A stretch of DNA of 45,422 bases from CAWUJT01 sp963922715 (GCA_963922715.1 CAWUJT010000009.1:1-45422); one strand, 5' to 3'. Shown: positions 1 through 8,779, counted from the first letter of the stretch. Notes: generated by a model not told the origin, from the letters alone. Program-made: numbers and translations.

Positions 1-6
1 ACGCAA

Positions 7-807
7 GTGACGCAAAAATCCGACTCACCGCCACAAAAAGATATATTCTCGGAAACCGAACTCGACCGCTATGCGCGACACATCGTCTTGCGCGAAATTG
101 GCGGTACTGGGCAGCGAAAATTGAAACAGGCCCGTGTGCTGGTTGTTGGGGCAGGCGGACTTGGATCACCGGCGCTGCTCTACCTTGCAGCGGCAGGTGT
201 AGGCACAATTGGGGTCATCGATGATGACGTGGTGAGTGTATCCAATCTTCAGCGGCAGGTGATCCATACCGATGACCGGCAAGGCATGCCCAAAGTGTTC
301 AGTGCGGAAATTACCATGCGCGCCCTCAACCCACACGTCGATGTGCGCCCCTACAATCGCCGTTTCAGCCCCGAGATCGCTGCAGAGCTCTTAAAGGACT
401 ACGATCTGCTTTTGGATGGCAGTGATACTTTTCACACGCGCCAAGTGGTAAATGCTGCGGCTGCGGCTGCAAGAGTACCTTTGGTGGCGGGTGCATTGGC
501 CCAATGGGAGGGGCAACTGACGGTCTATGATCCTGCTCAAGGCGCACCATGCCTTGAATGTATCTTTCCAAAACCGCCAGCCCCAGAACAAACAGCAACA
601 TGCGCTGAGGTTGGTATCGCCGGGCCACTTTGCGGCATTATTGGGACGATGATGGCTTTAGAGGCGATCAAATGTCTGACCGGCGCAGGATCGACCTTAC
701 GTGGGCGTATGCTGCTTTATGATGGATTGACCAATGAAAGCCGTGTGATCCGAATTTCTAAGCGAGAAAATTGCAGCATTTGTGACCCACAAGCCCACAC
801 ATCATAA
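7..807 (+). CDS. moeB: Molybdopterin-synthase adenylyltransferase (MoeB/ThiF/HesA family)
   Basis: E1-like enzyme that adenylates the C-terminal glycine of a small sulfur carrier (MoaD- or ThiS-type) so that it can be thiolated for molybdopterin or thiamine synthesis in the cytoplasm. The 266-residue product has the nucleotide loop GAGGLGS at 48-54, the conserved NLQRQ at 80-84, a cysteine in TCAEVG near 199, and two zinc-binding pairs CLEC (182-185) and CSIC (256-259). The length is normal for MoeB without a rhodanese domain. I used the GTG at position 7, but the window begins only six bases earlier, so no ribosome site is visible and the true start may lie outside. MoeB and ThiF cannot be separated by motif alone. 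Its 3' end overlaps convergent mipZ by six bases. Confidence 0.88.
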   Translation: MTQKSDSPPQKDIFSETELDRYARHIVLREIGGTGQRKLKQARVLVVGAGGLGSPALLYLAAAGVGTIGVIDDDVVSVSNLQRQVIHTDDRQGMPKVFSAEITMRALNPHVDVRPYNRRFSPEIAAELLKDYDLLLDGSDTFHTRQVVNAAAAAARVPLVAGALAQWEGQLTVYDPAQGAPCLECIFPKPPAPEQTATCAEVGIAGPLCGIIGTMMALEAIKCLTGAGSTLRGRMLLYDGLTNESRVIRISKRENCSICDPQAHTS

Positions 808-1614
808 TGACGCCTGCTCAAATTTCGGGAGCCGTAGCGCACTCATTAAATCCCGGACTTCCTGACGTGCCGCAACATTCGACATATTCAGATGCGTCAC
901 GCCTATGTCTTGCAGATCCATAAGGGTCATGCCGCGTGTAAACAGCTCTCGGAAAATCACTCGCTCTGTAAACCCAGGGGCCACACGAAACCCAATACGC
1001 TTTGACAGCTCTTCCAAGGACTCGCCGACTTTTCGCTTATTGTGCATGTGCTGGGCCCCCAATCGGTTGCGCAGAACAATCCAATCAATTGGCTTCAGCC
1101 CTGCCTTAGCCCGAAGCTGGCGGGCATGCCACACCATTTCAGAATAAACCGATGGCCCAATAATCTTGCCTGATCCGGGTTCGACCTTGGCAAGAAGATC
1201 AAAATCCACAAAACTGTCATTTAAGGGGGTGACCAGAGTATTGGCTAAAGAATGCGCGATTTGGCTCAGCCGTGTGTGGGAGCCTGGACAATCAATAACA
1301 ATAAAAGAGCAATCTCTCTCTAATTCCGCAATAGCCAGAGAAAGCGACTTGTCAAAAGGGTTATCTGTATCTTTTAAGACTTTCTGGTCAATTTTGGGCA
1401 GCGATATCATCCGCGGCATCGGTAAATCAAGTTCGTTCTGAGCACGGTAACTGTCACGATTTTCGATATAGTGGGTGAATGTTTTTTGCCGCAGATCAAG
1501 ATCAAGCGCGCCTACCAAGTGGCCTTGGCGGATCAGAGCTGTGGCCACGTGCATACATGTGGTGGATTTCCCCGATCCACCCTTCTCGTTTCCAAATACA
1601 ATGATATGTGCCAC
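802..1614 (-). CDS. mipZ: Division-plane positioning ATPase MipZ
   Basis: ParA/MinD-type ATPase that in alphaproteobacteria forms a gradient from ParB at the poles and blocks FtsZ assembly away from midcell. The 270-residue form carries the deviant Walker A motif KGGSGKST at 11-18, the switch region LDLDLRQ near 38-43, Walker B FIVIDCPG at 104-111 and the MipZ-typical stretches NDSFVDFDLL (132-141) and FRELFTRG (221-228). I chose the GTG at 1614 because a GAGGG lies about six bases upstream and the protein then begins with the family-typical AHIIVFGNEKGG. An ATG seven codons earlier has no such site. A short hairpin (GGCTA/TAGCC) lies in the leader around 1639-1651. It follows rpmE on the same strand after a 133-base gap. 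Confidence 0.9.
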   Translation of the reverse strand: MAHIIVFGNEKGGSGKSTTCMHVATALIRQGHLVGALDLDLRQKTFTHYIENRDSYRAQNELDLPMPRMISLPKIDQKVLKDTDNPFDKSLSLAIAELERDCSFIVIDCPGSHTRLSQIAHSLANTLVTPLNDSFVDFDLLAKVEPGSGKIIGPSVYSEMVWHARQLRAKAGLKPIDWIVLRNRLGAQHMHNKRKVGESLEELSKRIGFRVAPGFTERVIFRELFTRGMTLMDLQDIGVTHLNMSNVAARQEVRDLMSALRLPKFEQASL

Positions 1615-1747
1615 CCACACCCTCACAATCATCAATATAGGGCTAATATAGCCTAAGGTTTGCTACTAGTGAAGTTTTTGATATACTTATATATCGCAAT
1701 ATTGGTGTGTTAAACTGGCAGTAAACTTTATTTTAAGTTTGGCCTTT

Positions 1748-1969
1748 CTAAAAACCAAGTCCCGCGTATTTGTTCTTGAATTTTGAGACGCGGCCACCTG
1801 TATCCATCAATTTAGCCCCTCCGCCCGTCCATGCAGGATGAGCCGATGGATCAATATCAAGCGCCATCTGTTCCCCTTCTGAGCCCCAGGTTGATTTCAT
1901 CTGCACAACCGTGCCGTCAGTCAGTTTTACATTAATCACGTGATAGTCAGGGTGAATGTCTTTTTTCAT
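1748..1969 (-). CDS. rpmE: 50S ribosomal protein L31
   Basis: Seventy-three-residue large-subunit protein of the central protuberance and intersubunit bridge. The sequence begins MKKDIHPDYH and ends with the family-typical KFKNKYAGLGF. It has no cysteine at all, so it is the zinc-independent form; that is usual for alphaproteobacteria as far as I know. The start is supported by an AGGA about seven bases upstream. A longer reading upstream runs into rplS and is not the gene. It starts ten bases after the rplS stop, so the two are surely cotranscribed. Confidence 0.95.
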   Translation of the reverse strand: MKKDIHPDYHVINVKLTDGTVVQMKSTWGSEGEQMALDIDPSAHPAWTGGGAKLMDTGGRVSKFKNKYAGLGF

Positions 1970-1979
1970 GAGAACGTCC

Positions 1980-2363
1980 TCAGGCTTCAGCGGATTTTTT
2001 GGGCTTATAGTGCGCGTCTTCGGCAATACGGGCCGATTTTCCACGGCGCGACCGCAAATAATAAAGCTTAGCCCGGCGCACACGGCCACGGCGCACGACC
2101 TCTATGCTTTCGATATTCGTGGAGTAAAGGGGAAAAACCCTTTCGACGCCTTCCCCAAAGGATATCTTCCGCACGGTGAAAGAACCGGCGATACCCTCAC
2201 CATTTTTTCGCGCAATGCACACTCCCTCGTAGTTTTGAACACGGCTGCGGGTGCCTTCTGTCACCTTGTAGCCGACGCGCACAGTGTCCCCGGCTTTGAA
2301 ATCAGGCACCTTTTTTCCAAGTGCTGCAATTTGCTCACGCTCGAGTTCTGCAATCAGGTCCAT
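1980..2363 (-). CDS. rplS: 50S ribosomal protein L19
   Basis: One-hundred-twenty-seven-residue large-subunit protein at the 30S-50S interface. Recognisable stretches are MDLIAELEREQ at the N terminus, FKAGDTVRVGYKV, the RVQNYEGVCIARKN loop, and a basic C-terminal half with VRRGRVRRAKLYYLR. An AGGAG eight bases upstream supports the ATG at 2363; an in-frame start eight codons earlier is less likely. In most bacteria rplS follows trmD directly, as the end of rpsP-rimM-trmD-rplS. Here 255 non-coding bases, a terminator-like hairpin and a palindrome separate the two, so rplS-rpmE may have its own promoter. Confidence 0.96.
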   Translation of the reverse strand: MDLIAELEREQIAALGKKVPDFKAGDTVRVGYKVTEGTRSRVQNYEGVCIARKNGEGIAGSFTVRKISFGEGVERVFPLYSTNIESIEVVRRGRVRRAKLYYLRSRRGKSARIAEDAHYKPKKSAEA

Positions 2364-2618
2364 GCGGATCACTCCTATATCAGTCACGGTTATGCCGCTC
2401 TAATTTTGCCAACTCAGAGCTCTGACAATTTGTTGAGTGCGTGGATCTATACACTCATCAGAGGGTTCAATCAGCGTTATTCTTTCAAATCGCAATCAAA
2501 CTTGTCGTTGTGATCGCCTTAAACGTCACGAAGGAATACAGCTTGATGAACGAATATACGGCATAAATCAGACGTTACGGGATTTTTCAAGTAAAAAAAA
2601 GGACATGGTTGATGCCAA
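2364..2618. other. Non-coding spacer between trmD and rplS with a 12-base palindrome
   Basis: No convincing gene is present in either strand. At 2414-2425 there is a perfect palindrome TCAGAGCTCTGA, and ACTCA (2412-2416) can alternatively pair with TGAGT (2433-2437), so the leader just upstream of rplS can fold in two ways. The trmD-proximal end holds a terminator-like hairpin listed separately. I infer a separate promoter for rplS-rpmE somewhere here but cannot point to clear -35/-10 boxes. Confidence 0.4.
2593..2616 (-). terminator. Probable intrinsic terminator after trmD
   Basis: On the minus strand, three bases after the trmD stop codon, GGCAT and ATGTCC form a short stem with one bulged base, followed at once by eight T residues. 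The stem is weak, so termination is probably partial. Confidence 0.45.
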
Positions 2619-3413
2619 TCAGCATTTGCTGCGATGATAGGCCTCCCAAAGATCCGGACGGCGGCTTTTGGTCAATTTTTCCGCTGTCTCCTGACGCCAA
2701 CGGGCAATTTTGGCATGATCGCCCGAAAGCAACACATCGGGAACAGAGTGCCCCGCCCAGACAGCCGGTTTGGTATACTGTGGGTACTCTACCAAACCTT
2801 TCGAGAACGATTCGTCTTGTGTAGAAGCTTGATTGCCCAGAACATGCGGGATCAGACGCAGGCTCGCATCAATCACAGCCTGAGCCGCGATCTCCCCACC
2901 AGAGAGGACATAATCCCCTATACTTATCTCTTCGACTCCATAATGCGTAAGCACACGATCATCCACGCCTTCAAACCGCCCACAGATAAGTGTCACCCCA
3001 GGCCCTTGTGCAAATGTGCTGGCCATGGCTTGTGTGAAAGGGGTTCCGCGTGGCGACAGATAAATCAATCGGTGCCCGGGTTTGACGTCACGTTGCGCCA
3101 CCTCAACCGCCGGGCCCAGGACATCGGCGCGGATCACCATGCCAGGCCCACCACCGGCAGGAGGCGCATCAACGTTGCGATGTTTGGTGAGGCCAAAATC
3201 GCGCAAATTGATTGTGTCAAGCGTCCAAAGCCCTTGTGTTAGTGCTTGCCCGGTCAGACTAAGGCCCAAAACTCCAGGGAATGCTTCAGGGAACAGCGTT
3301 ATGACTTTGGCCCTCCAGACCCCATGCAAAGGTTGAAGTTCATTTACAAAAGCCCGTGGCTTTAGATTTGGTTCAAGTTTCAGACGTCCGTGGGAGTGCG
3401 ACTTATCAGGCAT
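2619..3413 (-). CDS. trmD: tRNA (guanine-37 N1)-methyltransferase
   Basis: SPOUT-fold enzyme that uses S-adenosylmethionine to methylate G37 next to the anticodon and so prevents +1 frameshifting. The 264-residue product shows GGGPGM (87-92), the knot segments CGRFEGVDDRV (144-154) and GDYVLSGGE (166-174), and EYPQYTKPAVW near 209-219. About 30 residues precede the usual start of the domain (KVITLFPEAFPG); such extensions are common in Rhodobacteraceae. An AAGG nine bases upstream supports the start. The genes that usually precede it, rpsP and rimM, are not here: the upstream neighbour is a divergent LysR gene. Confidence 0.95.
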   Translation of the reverse strand: MPDKSHSHGRLKLEPNLKPRAFVNELQPLHGVWRAKVITLFPEAFPGVLGLSLTGQALTQGLWTLDTINLRDFGLTKHRNVDAPPAGGGPGMVIRADVLGPAVEVAQRDVKPGHRLIYLSPRGTPFTQAMASTFAQGPGVTLICGRFEGVDDRVLTHYGVEEISIGDYVLSGGEIAAQAVIDASLRLIPHVLGNQASTQDESFSKGLVEYPQYTKPAVWAGHSVPDVLLSGDHAKIARWRQETAEKLTKSRRPDLWEAYHRSKC

Positions 3414-3748
3414 AAACTTTTACCTTGGTGTAATTTAAGCCTCGCTAACATGAGGTAAGTGTTATCTAAGCAATTCATTCTGTTTATCCAAAGCACAGCT
3501 CCATGAGATTAAGCCTTCGTTTCTGGCAACACAAGGTAGCTGTGCATAGATCATCTCGGGTTTATCAGTGGTATTGTTTTTGTCATCGGTGCGGACTGCA
3601 ATGGTGCGATGCGCCCTGGAATATCTTTAGTCATCCAATGAGTAACAATTCACAAAAGTACCGTAAGATCGTCCAAGGAACACCCAGGAATCGCCGTATT
3701 TCGTCGACATATAGGATACAAATTGTTGATGAACTTATGAGGAAAAAA
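3414..3748. other. Intergenic region between divergent trmD and LysR gene
   Basis: About 335 bases without a gene I can support. An open frame continues upstream from the LysR gene to 3503, but its translation has no family resemblance and the LysR domain with its own ribosome site begins at 3749. The region should hold the promoters of trmD (one candidate listed) and of the LysR gene. I see no clear LysR operator for an adjacent target. Confidence 0.4.
3445..3473 (-). promoter_or_regulatory. Possible promoter for trmD
   Basis: On the minus strand TTGCTT (3473-3468) and TGTTAG (3450-3445) are separated by 17 bases and would start transcription about 25 bases before the trmD ATG. The match to a sigma-70 promoter is moderate. 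Confidence 0.3.
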
Positions 3749-4654
3749 ATGGACCGCTTAACTGAGATGGAAGCTTTTGCCACAGTCGTGGATCAAGGTG
3801 GATTTACGGATGCCGCACGCAAGATGGGTATTTCTAAATCGGCTGTATCAAAACATGTCTCTTCCCTTGAGACGCGACTTGGTGCTCGACTTCTCAATCG
3901 CACAACGCGACGTGTTTCTCCCACTGAAATTGGATTGGCATATTATGATCGTGCCCGCAGGGTTCTAAACGATGCCGGTGAGGCAGATGCGCTGGTGAGC
4001 TCTATGCAATCTGCCCCGTCAGGGTTATTGCGTGTATCTGTTGCTACAGATTTTGGTGTCAATCACTTAAGTCCAATTCTAGGTTCTTTTCTTAACACGT
4101 ATCCTGACATTACAGTAAACATGGTTTTGAACAATCGCTATGTTGAGCTTATTTCTGAAGGGTTTGACCTGGCAGTGCGCATAGGCGAGATGGAAGATTC
4201 AACCCTAATTGCCCGTAAGATTGCCGAAACGCATCGTATGATGATCGCAAGTCCAAAGTATTTCGAAGAATACGGACGCCCTGAGCGCATAGACGATTTG
4301 AACAATCATAAACTCTTGCACTATTCAAACCAAGCATCAGGAAGCGTTTGGAAAATTACCGCACCATCTGGTGAAAAGCGACAAATCCGATCAGCAGGAT
4401 GGTTAACGGTCAACGATGGTCAATCTCTGCTGAACTCTGCAATCAATGGGCTTGGCATTGCTTATTTACCGAGCTTTCTTTATGCAGATGCACTGCGCGA
4501 CGGTCGTTTGGTCCCTGCCATCGAAGATCTACCTGCTGAAACGCAAGGGATTTATGCTGTTTATCCACCGGGTCGCTACACACAACCGAAGGTGCGCACC
4601 TTTATTGATTTTCTGGTCGAAAGCTTTAACAACAAAGGACCAAACGATTGGTGA
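3749..4654 (+). CDS. LysR-family transcriptional regulator
   Basis: The 301-residue product has an N-terminal winged helix-turn-helix (about residues 5-62, including GGFTDAARKMGISKSAVSKHVSSLE and LLNRTTRRVSPTE) and a C-terminal substrate-binding domain of the CrgA-like class (FDLAVRIGEMEDSTLIARKI, NGLGIAYLPSFL). TGAGGA six bases before the ATG at 3749 decides the start; an ATG four codons earlier has no such site. The divergent neighbour is trmD and the convergent one an OmpA-like gene, neither an obvious target, so the regulated gene and ligand are unknown. Its stop codon directly abuts the stop of the convergent gene at 4655. Confidence 0.88.
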   Translation: MDRLTEMEAFATVVDQGGFTDAARKMGISKSAVSKHVSSLETRLGARLLNRTTRRVSPTEIGLAYYDRARRVLNDAGEADALVSSMQSAPSGLLRVSVATDFGVNHLSPILGSFLNTYPDITVNMVLNNRYVELISEGFDLAVRIGEMEDSTLIARKIAETHRMMIASPKYFEEYGRPERIDDLNNHKLLHYSNQASGSVWKITAPSGEKRQIRSAGWLTVNDGQSLLNSAINGLGIAYLPSFLYADALRDGRLVPAIEDLPAETQGIYAVYPPGRYTQPKVRTFIDFLVESFNNKGPNDW

Positions 4655-5569
4655 TCAATCGAAAGACGTTATAACAACCTCAACACGTCTGTTCAAAGCG
4701 CGCCCGTCATAGGTCGCATTGCTTGTGCGCGGTGAAAGATAACCGATTCCCGTCGCAAAAAGTTGATTTTCTTTCACAAAGAACCTGTTTATCAAAGTGT
4801 CGCGTACTGCTTGTGCGCGACGCTCTGACAAAGACATATTGTTCTCGAGTGTGCCTTCAGCATCAGTGTGCCCCACAAGCGTTATTTTTGTATTTGGGTG
4901 ATGGACAAGATAATCTGCAATATCTTGGAATGCAGGAAGATCAGGGGACGTAATCTCGGCTTTACCGCGCGAAAACTCTAACCCTTCTATGATCGCACTG
5001 CCTACGGTTTCAAGGGTTTGAACGAAATCAAGTTCACCACCCAAGCGCGTAGATTTTGTTACTGTCTCTTCCACAGCAACGGGGCCGGGTCCGCCAACAA
5101 GTATCAATTCAATATATCCCACATGATTTGATTGTGACACAACTAGGCTTAGGACAGCATCATCGCGATGTGCAGCGAGATAGTAAAATTCGTTCAGATC
5201 GACAAACATGGCAGGCGCCGGTGAAACATCAATACCAAATCGAAAGTCAAATCCCCCACAACTGCGCGTATGACATGAGAATGTTGTGTTAAATCCCTTT
5301 TCCGCAACCTGCTGCAACATGTCTTGAAACAGCGCCAGGGCGCTTTTGTTTTGTGGAATTTGCCAGACGAAGCGCTGAACCGGACCTTCATGTGTTGTCG
5401 ATGGCACACTCCCCACCTGGGATGGCCCAGTGGCAATCTTATGAATCGTTAAGGGCTGATAGTCTTTGTAACTCAGATCACCTGGGACGGTAAACTCAAG
5501 TCCGACCGCAGGTGTCGCGACACATAAAAGTGCCAGACACCGTTTTATTACACCGATCTTGAAATGCAT
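4655..5569 (-). CDS. OmpA-family peptidoglycan-associated envelope protein
   Basis: The 304-residue protein has a Sec signal peptide (cleavage likely after residue 23) and a family-specific N-terminal domain with a cysteine pair at 99/104 that may form a disulfide. The OmpA-like peptidoglycan-binding domain covers about 195-304, with GHTDAEGT (233-240), NMSLSERRAQAV (244-255) and NRRVEVV near 293-299. It probably sits in the periplasm or outer membrane and holds the cell wall. AGGA five bases upstream supports the start. It lies 115 bases downstream of a GNAT gene on the same strand. This two-part type recurs in Rhodobacteraceae; the role of its N-terminal half is unknown to me. Confidence 0.8.
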   Translation of the reverse strand: MHFKIGVIKRCLALLCVATPAVGLEFTVPGDLSYKDYQPLTIHKIATGPSQVGSVPSTTHEGPVQRFVWQIPQNKSALALFQDMLQQVAEKGFNTTFSCHTRSCGGFDFRFGIDVSPAPAMFVDLNEFYYLAAHRDDAVLSLVVSQSNHVGYIELILVGGPGPVAVEETVTKSTRLGGELDFVQTLETVGSAIIEGLEFSRGKAEITSPDLPAFQDIADYLVHHPNTKITLVGHTDAEGTLENNMSLSERRAQAVRDTLINRFFVKENQLFATGIGYLSPRTSNATYDGRALNRRVEVVITSFD

Positions 5570-5684
5570 TTCGTTCCTATGTATTGTGCTTCAGCAAAAA
5601 TGTTCAAAACTATTTGTAAGTTGACTGTCATTTACGACTTCCCGCAAGATGCTAATTTTAAATCTTTTTCCAAAAGAGATTACA

Positions 5685-6398
5685 TTAAAAAGTGTTACGT
5701 TTTCGATAATGGTACTTTGACACAACCTCCATTTTTTGGGAAGAGTATGCCTTGTTCGCAGGCAGATTATTGCGCGTTGTCGCCAATATTATGTCTGTTG
5801 CACCTGTTTCAGCGGCCCAACTAGACGCTTCCTGCAGTAAACGCGTTCCCACCCCTTTGCGACGCATAGGCTTGAGCACTTCAACAGCATGCAGCATAGC
5901 TATTTTTTCATGAAGTGCGACGAAACCAACCCCGGCTGGCGTGTCGTTTACCCAAACCAAAAGTACTGTCTTGGGGCCTGTGACCCGTGCCATAACATCG
6001 AGGCGTTCAGGTCCAATCCCTCCTTGCCGCCAAATTTTTTCGACAATTTTAAGAGGGGGCCACACGCGATAGACGTGATTGGACGTCTTATTGGCTTTGC
6101 ATATCGCATGCGCAGATGCTGCGTATATTACAGACGGATCGCGAATGCTGTATCCGCGTGAGCCAAGTGCTTTGTCGAGGTCTTTTTGGTGATCCCCTCT
6201 TATTTGGAAGAGAGGGGATTGATCGTGTTCTTGCGCCAAAGCCTCAACATCCATGATATCCTGATCTGTCCAACACCCTTCGCACGATACTGCCGAAACG
6301 CGTGAACCGGCGCCTTTTGTGATACGCAGTGTGAATGGGCCAATTTTTTCAGTTCGGGCTGCGGGCCAAGTCGAATCTAGCACATCAAAAAGTGTCAT
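5685..6398 (-). CDS. GNAT-family N-acetyltransferase
   Basis: The 237-residue product has a GNAT core in its C-terminal half: the acetyl-CoA pyrophosphate loop RRKGVGTRLL at 179-188, followed by a helix and ANKAYSSQKMEVVSKYHYR near the end, which matches the usual last strand. The N-terminal 100 residues look like a degenerate second GNAT unit. The substrate is unknown. Its start codon overlaps the stop of the upstream cinA-like gene (ATGA), so the two are translationally coupled. Confidence 0.78.
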   Translation of the reverse strand: MTLFDVLDSTWPAARTEKIGPFTLRITKGAGSRVSAVSCEGCWTDQDIMDVEALAQEHDQSPLFQIRGDHQKDLDKALGSRGYSIRDPSVIYAASAHAICKANKTSNHVYRVWPPLKIVEKIWRQGGIGPERLDVMARVTGPKTVLLVWVNDTPAGVGFVALHEKIAMLHAVEVLKPMRRKGVGTRLLQEASSWAAETGATDIILATTRNNLPANKAYSSQKMEVVSKYHYRKRNTF

Positions 6399-7111
6399 TT
6401 CAAAGCATTGAGAAGAGCTGCTTTTCCTTCAGAAAGACGGGCGGATTTTGTGCCACGGATCACAAGATTCGTGCCATAGCGCCCGTCTTTTTGAAATGGA
6501 TAGGAGGCAAAGGATAAATCCGGAAAGGTTTGAGCGATCTTGGCAAGTGGTTCTGCAACATCCCCTTCACCGCGCATCACCTCTATGGTTTCCGTCAATA
6601 AAGGTGCCCCGCCTGTTATGTGCTGTAAAACGCTCGCAACCATTGCCCGAAAAACACTTGGGACTCCTGCCATGACATAGACGTTTTCCAAACGGAACCC
6701 AGGTGCTGCCGAGACAGGGTTTTCAATCAGTTGTGCTGTTTGGGGAATTCTGGCCATCCGTAGTCGCGCCGCGTTTAAGGATTGCCCGCTCGCATCGTAA
6801 TAAGCTTTGAGGATAAGCTGCGCATCTTCCCGCACATCTATACTGACGTCAAAGGCCACTGCCATTGCATCTGCCGTGATGTCGTCATGTGTCGGGCCGA
6901 TCCCGCCGGACGTAAACACATGACCATAGGTGTGACGCAATGCATTCACCGCAGCCACGATCATCTCTTGACGATCTGGCACAATGCGTACCTCCAGAAG
7001 GTCGATCCCGCGCACGGAAAGTTCGCCGGCAAGATAGTGCATGTTGGCGTCTTTTGTCCGGCCCGAAAGCAGTTCATCGCCAATCAAAAGTATCGCTGCG
7101 GTTGGGTTCAT
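6395..7111 (-). CDS. CinA-like competence/damage-inducible protein A (MoaB/Mog domain)
   Basis: The 238-residue product is a stand-alone molybdopterin-binding-type (MoCF) domain with GDELLSGRTKDAN at about 11-23 and TSGGIGPTHDDITADA near 68-83. CinA proteins often add a C-terminal PncC nicotinamide-nucleotide amidase domain; that is missing here, as in many alphaproteobacterial homologues. The family is linked to pyridine nucleotide salvage (ADP-ribose or NMN metabolism) rather than to competence. I chose the ATG at 7111, with AAGGA eight bases upstream; longer readings overlap sfsA on the other strand. It is divergent from sfsA with 46 bases between starts. Confidence 0.82.
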   Translation of the reverse strand: MNPTAAILLIGDELLSGRTKDANMHYLAGELSVRGIDLLEVRIVPDRQEMIVAAVNALRHTYGHVFTSGGIGPTHDDITADAMAVAFDVSIDVREDAQLILKAYYDASGQSLNAARLRMARIPQTAQLIENPVSAAPGFRLENVYVMAGVPSVFRAMVASVLQHITGGAPLLTETIEVMRGEGDVAEPLAKIAQTFPDLSFASYPFQKDGRYGTNLVIRGTKSARLSEGKAALLNALK

Positions 7112-7157
7112 AGGGGAAATCCTTGTGGTAAGCTGAGCATATCTATAGGGCAACACC

Positions 7158-7892
7158 ATGCGCTTTGCCACGCCCCTTATTCCCGCCACTTTGATCCGTC
7201 GGTATAAACGGTTTCTAGCCGATATCCGGCTGGATGATGGCACGGAGGTCACAGCGCATTGTCCCAATCCTGGCGCGATGTTGGGGTTGGATACACCCAG
7301 TGCACGGATATGGGTGGAGCCCAATGATGATCCGAAAAAGAAACTGAAATACGGATGGCGGCTTGTGGAACTGGGTCAGGGGCATATGGCAGGCATAGAC
7401 ACGAGCGTTCCAAACCGCGTTGTGCGTGAGGCACTTGCAGCACGCCAAATTTCAGGACTTTCAGAGTATGAAACCTTTCGTGCCGAGGTGCCTTATGGCA
7501 CACGATCCCGCATTGATTTTGCTTTGTTTGCAAAGTGTCACGAACCTACAACCTACATAGAGGTCAAGAACGTCCATCTGCGCCGAGAGGCGGATTGGGC
7601 TGAATTTCCCGATTGCGTCACACAAAGGGGCACAAAGCATCTCAAGGAGTTGTCCCAAATGGCGCGGCAAGGGAAACGCGCTGTTATGCTTTACGTTGTC
7701 CAAAGAACGGATTGTGCGCGGTTTAAATTAGCGGCCGATCTTGATCCCGATTACGCAAAGGCTTTTGCTCAAGCATACAGGGCCGGTGTTGAAATGCTCT
7801 GCTTTGGAACAAAAATCTCATTTGAAGGGGTCTTCTTAGATCAACCTTATCCGGTTTATGACGGCGATGCGGTTCTGGAAAATTCTCATTGA
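7158..7892 (+). CDS. sfsA: Sugar fermentation stimulation protein homologue SfsA
   Basis: The 244-residue product matches the SfsA family throughout: RYKRFLADIRL near the N terminus, HCPNPGAMLGL, SRIDFALF, YIEVKNVHLRR and FPDCVTQRGTKHLKEL. The family has an OB-like N-terminal part and a PD-(D/E)xK nuclease-like core (here the acidic residues in SRIDF and the E/K of IEVKNV). Its role is uncertain: it was named for an effect on maltose use in E. coli and later linked to nucleic-acid binding. map follows 40 bases downstream, an association common in this family of bacteria. Confidence 0.92.
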   Translation: MRFATPLIPATLIRRYKRFLADIRLDDGTEVTAHCPNPGAMLGLDTPSARIWVEPNDDPKKKLKYGWRLVELGQGHMAGIDTSVPNRVVREALAARQISGLSEYETFRAEVPYGTRSRIDFALFAKCHEPTTYIEVKNVHLRREADWAEFPDCVTQRGTKHLKELSQMARQGKRAVMLYVVQRTDCARFKLAADLDPDYAKAFAQAYRAGVEMLCFGTKISFEGVFLDQPYPVYDGDAVLENSH

Positions 7893-7932
7893 GGATACTA
7901 TGTCTTGGCCGAGGTTAAACGGAGTTTGAAAA

Positions 7933-8745
7933 GTGGACAATTACCGCGGCAGACTTACAAGAGATGGCATCCGTATCCATGAAGATACCGATTTTGCCGG
8001 TATGAAAAAAGCAGGCCAGCTTGCCGCTCACATACTGGATGAATTGGTTTCTATGGTGCGTCCAGGCATAACAACAGAAACACTCGATCAGGCGATTGAG
8101 GGCATGATCAAGGACGCGGGTGCGAGTTCTGCAACGATTGGATACAAAGGCTATCAACATGCTTCCTGTATCAGCGTCAATCATGTTGTATGTCATGGCA
8201 TTCCTGGCCCCAAAATTTTAAAAGACGGGGATATTTTGAATATTGATGTTACAGTTATCGTTGACGGTTGGTATGGAGATACAAGCCGCATGTATGCAGC
8301 TGGCGATATCTCCCGCAAGGCTGAACGGCTGATGGAAGTGACCCATGATGCTTTGATGAAGGGTATCGCGGCTGTAAAACCCGGCAACACATTTGGCGAT
8401 ATTGGGCACGCGATTCAATCATATGTTGAAGCGCATCGCATGTCTGTTGTTCGCGATTTCTGTGGCCATGGTTTGGGGCGGGTCTTTCATGCGCCGCCAA
8501 ATGTTCTGCACTATGGGCGCAAAGGGCAAGGGGCTGTGCTTGAGGCAGGGATGTTTTTTACAATTGAACCGATGGTCAATCTGGGGCGTCCAGAGACAAA
8601 AGTGCTTGCCGATGACTGGACGGCCGTAACGCGCGACAAATCACTGAGTGCACAATTTGAGCATTCTATAGGTGTCACAGAAACAGGGGCAGAGATATTT
8701 ACGATCTCCCCCGGCAATCTTTTCCATCCGACCTACAAAAACTAA
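7933..8745 (+). CDS. map: Methionine aminopeptidase, type I
   Basis: Removes the initiator methionine from nascent proteins. The 270-residue product has all five metal ligands of the pita-bread fold: D105, D116, H179, E212 and E243, plus the substrate-contacting histidine in VCHGIP (H88). The start is GTG at 7933, with a GGAG about eight bases upstream. Length and order of motifs are standard for the proteobacterial enzyme. It lies between sfsA and radC on the same strand. Confidence 0.95.
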   Translation: MDNYRGRLTRDGIRIHEDTDFAGMKKAGQLAAHILDELVSMVRPGITTETLDQAIEGMIKDAGASSATIGYKGYQHASCISVNHVVCHGIPGPKILKDGDILNIDVTVIVDGWYGDTSRMYAAGDISRKAERLMEVTHDALMKGIAAVKPGNTFGDIGHAIQSYVEAHRMSVVRDFCGHGLGRVFHAPPNVLHYGRKGQGAVLEAGMFFTIEPMVNLGRPETKVLADDWTAVTRDKSLSAQFEHSIGVTETGAEIFTISPGNLFHPTYKN

Positions 8746-8779
8746 CGTTTTATTAACCAAACTCGGATGAGCATCTGGC

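Noticed and set aside
1748..1969. Cysteine-free L31 as a sign of a zinc-limitation paralogue
   Set aside because: This is the only form expected in Rhodobacteraceae and it sits in the standard place after rplS.
2456..2480. tRNA-like T-loop sequence GGTTCAATC
   Set aside because: The flanking bases do not pair as a T-stem and no anticodon or acceptor arm can be built around it.
3503..3748. N-terminal extension of the LysR gene
   Set aside because: The extra 82 residues resemble nothing in the family, and a good ribosome site and the family N terminus are at 3749.
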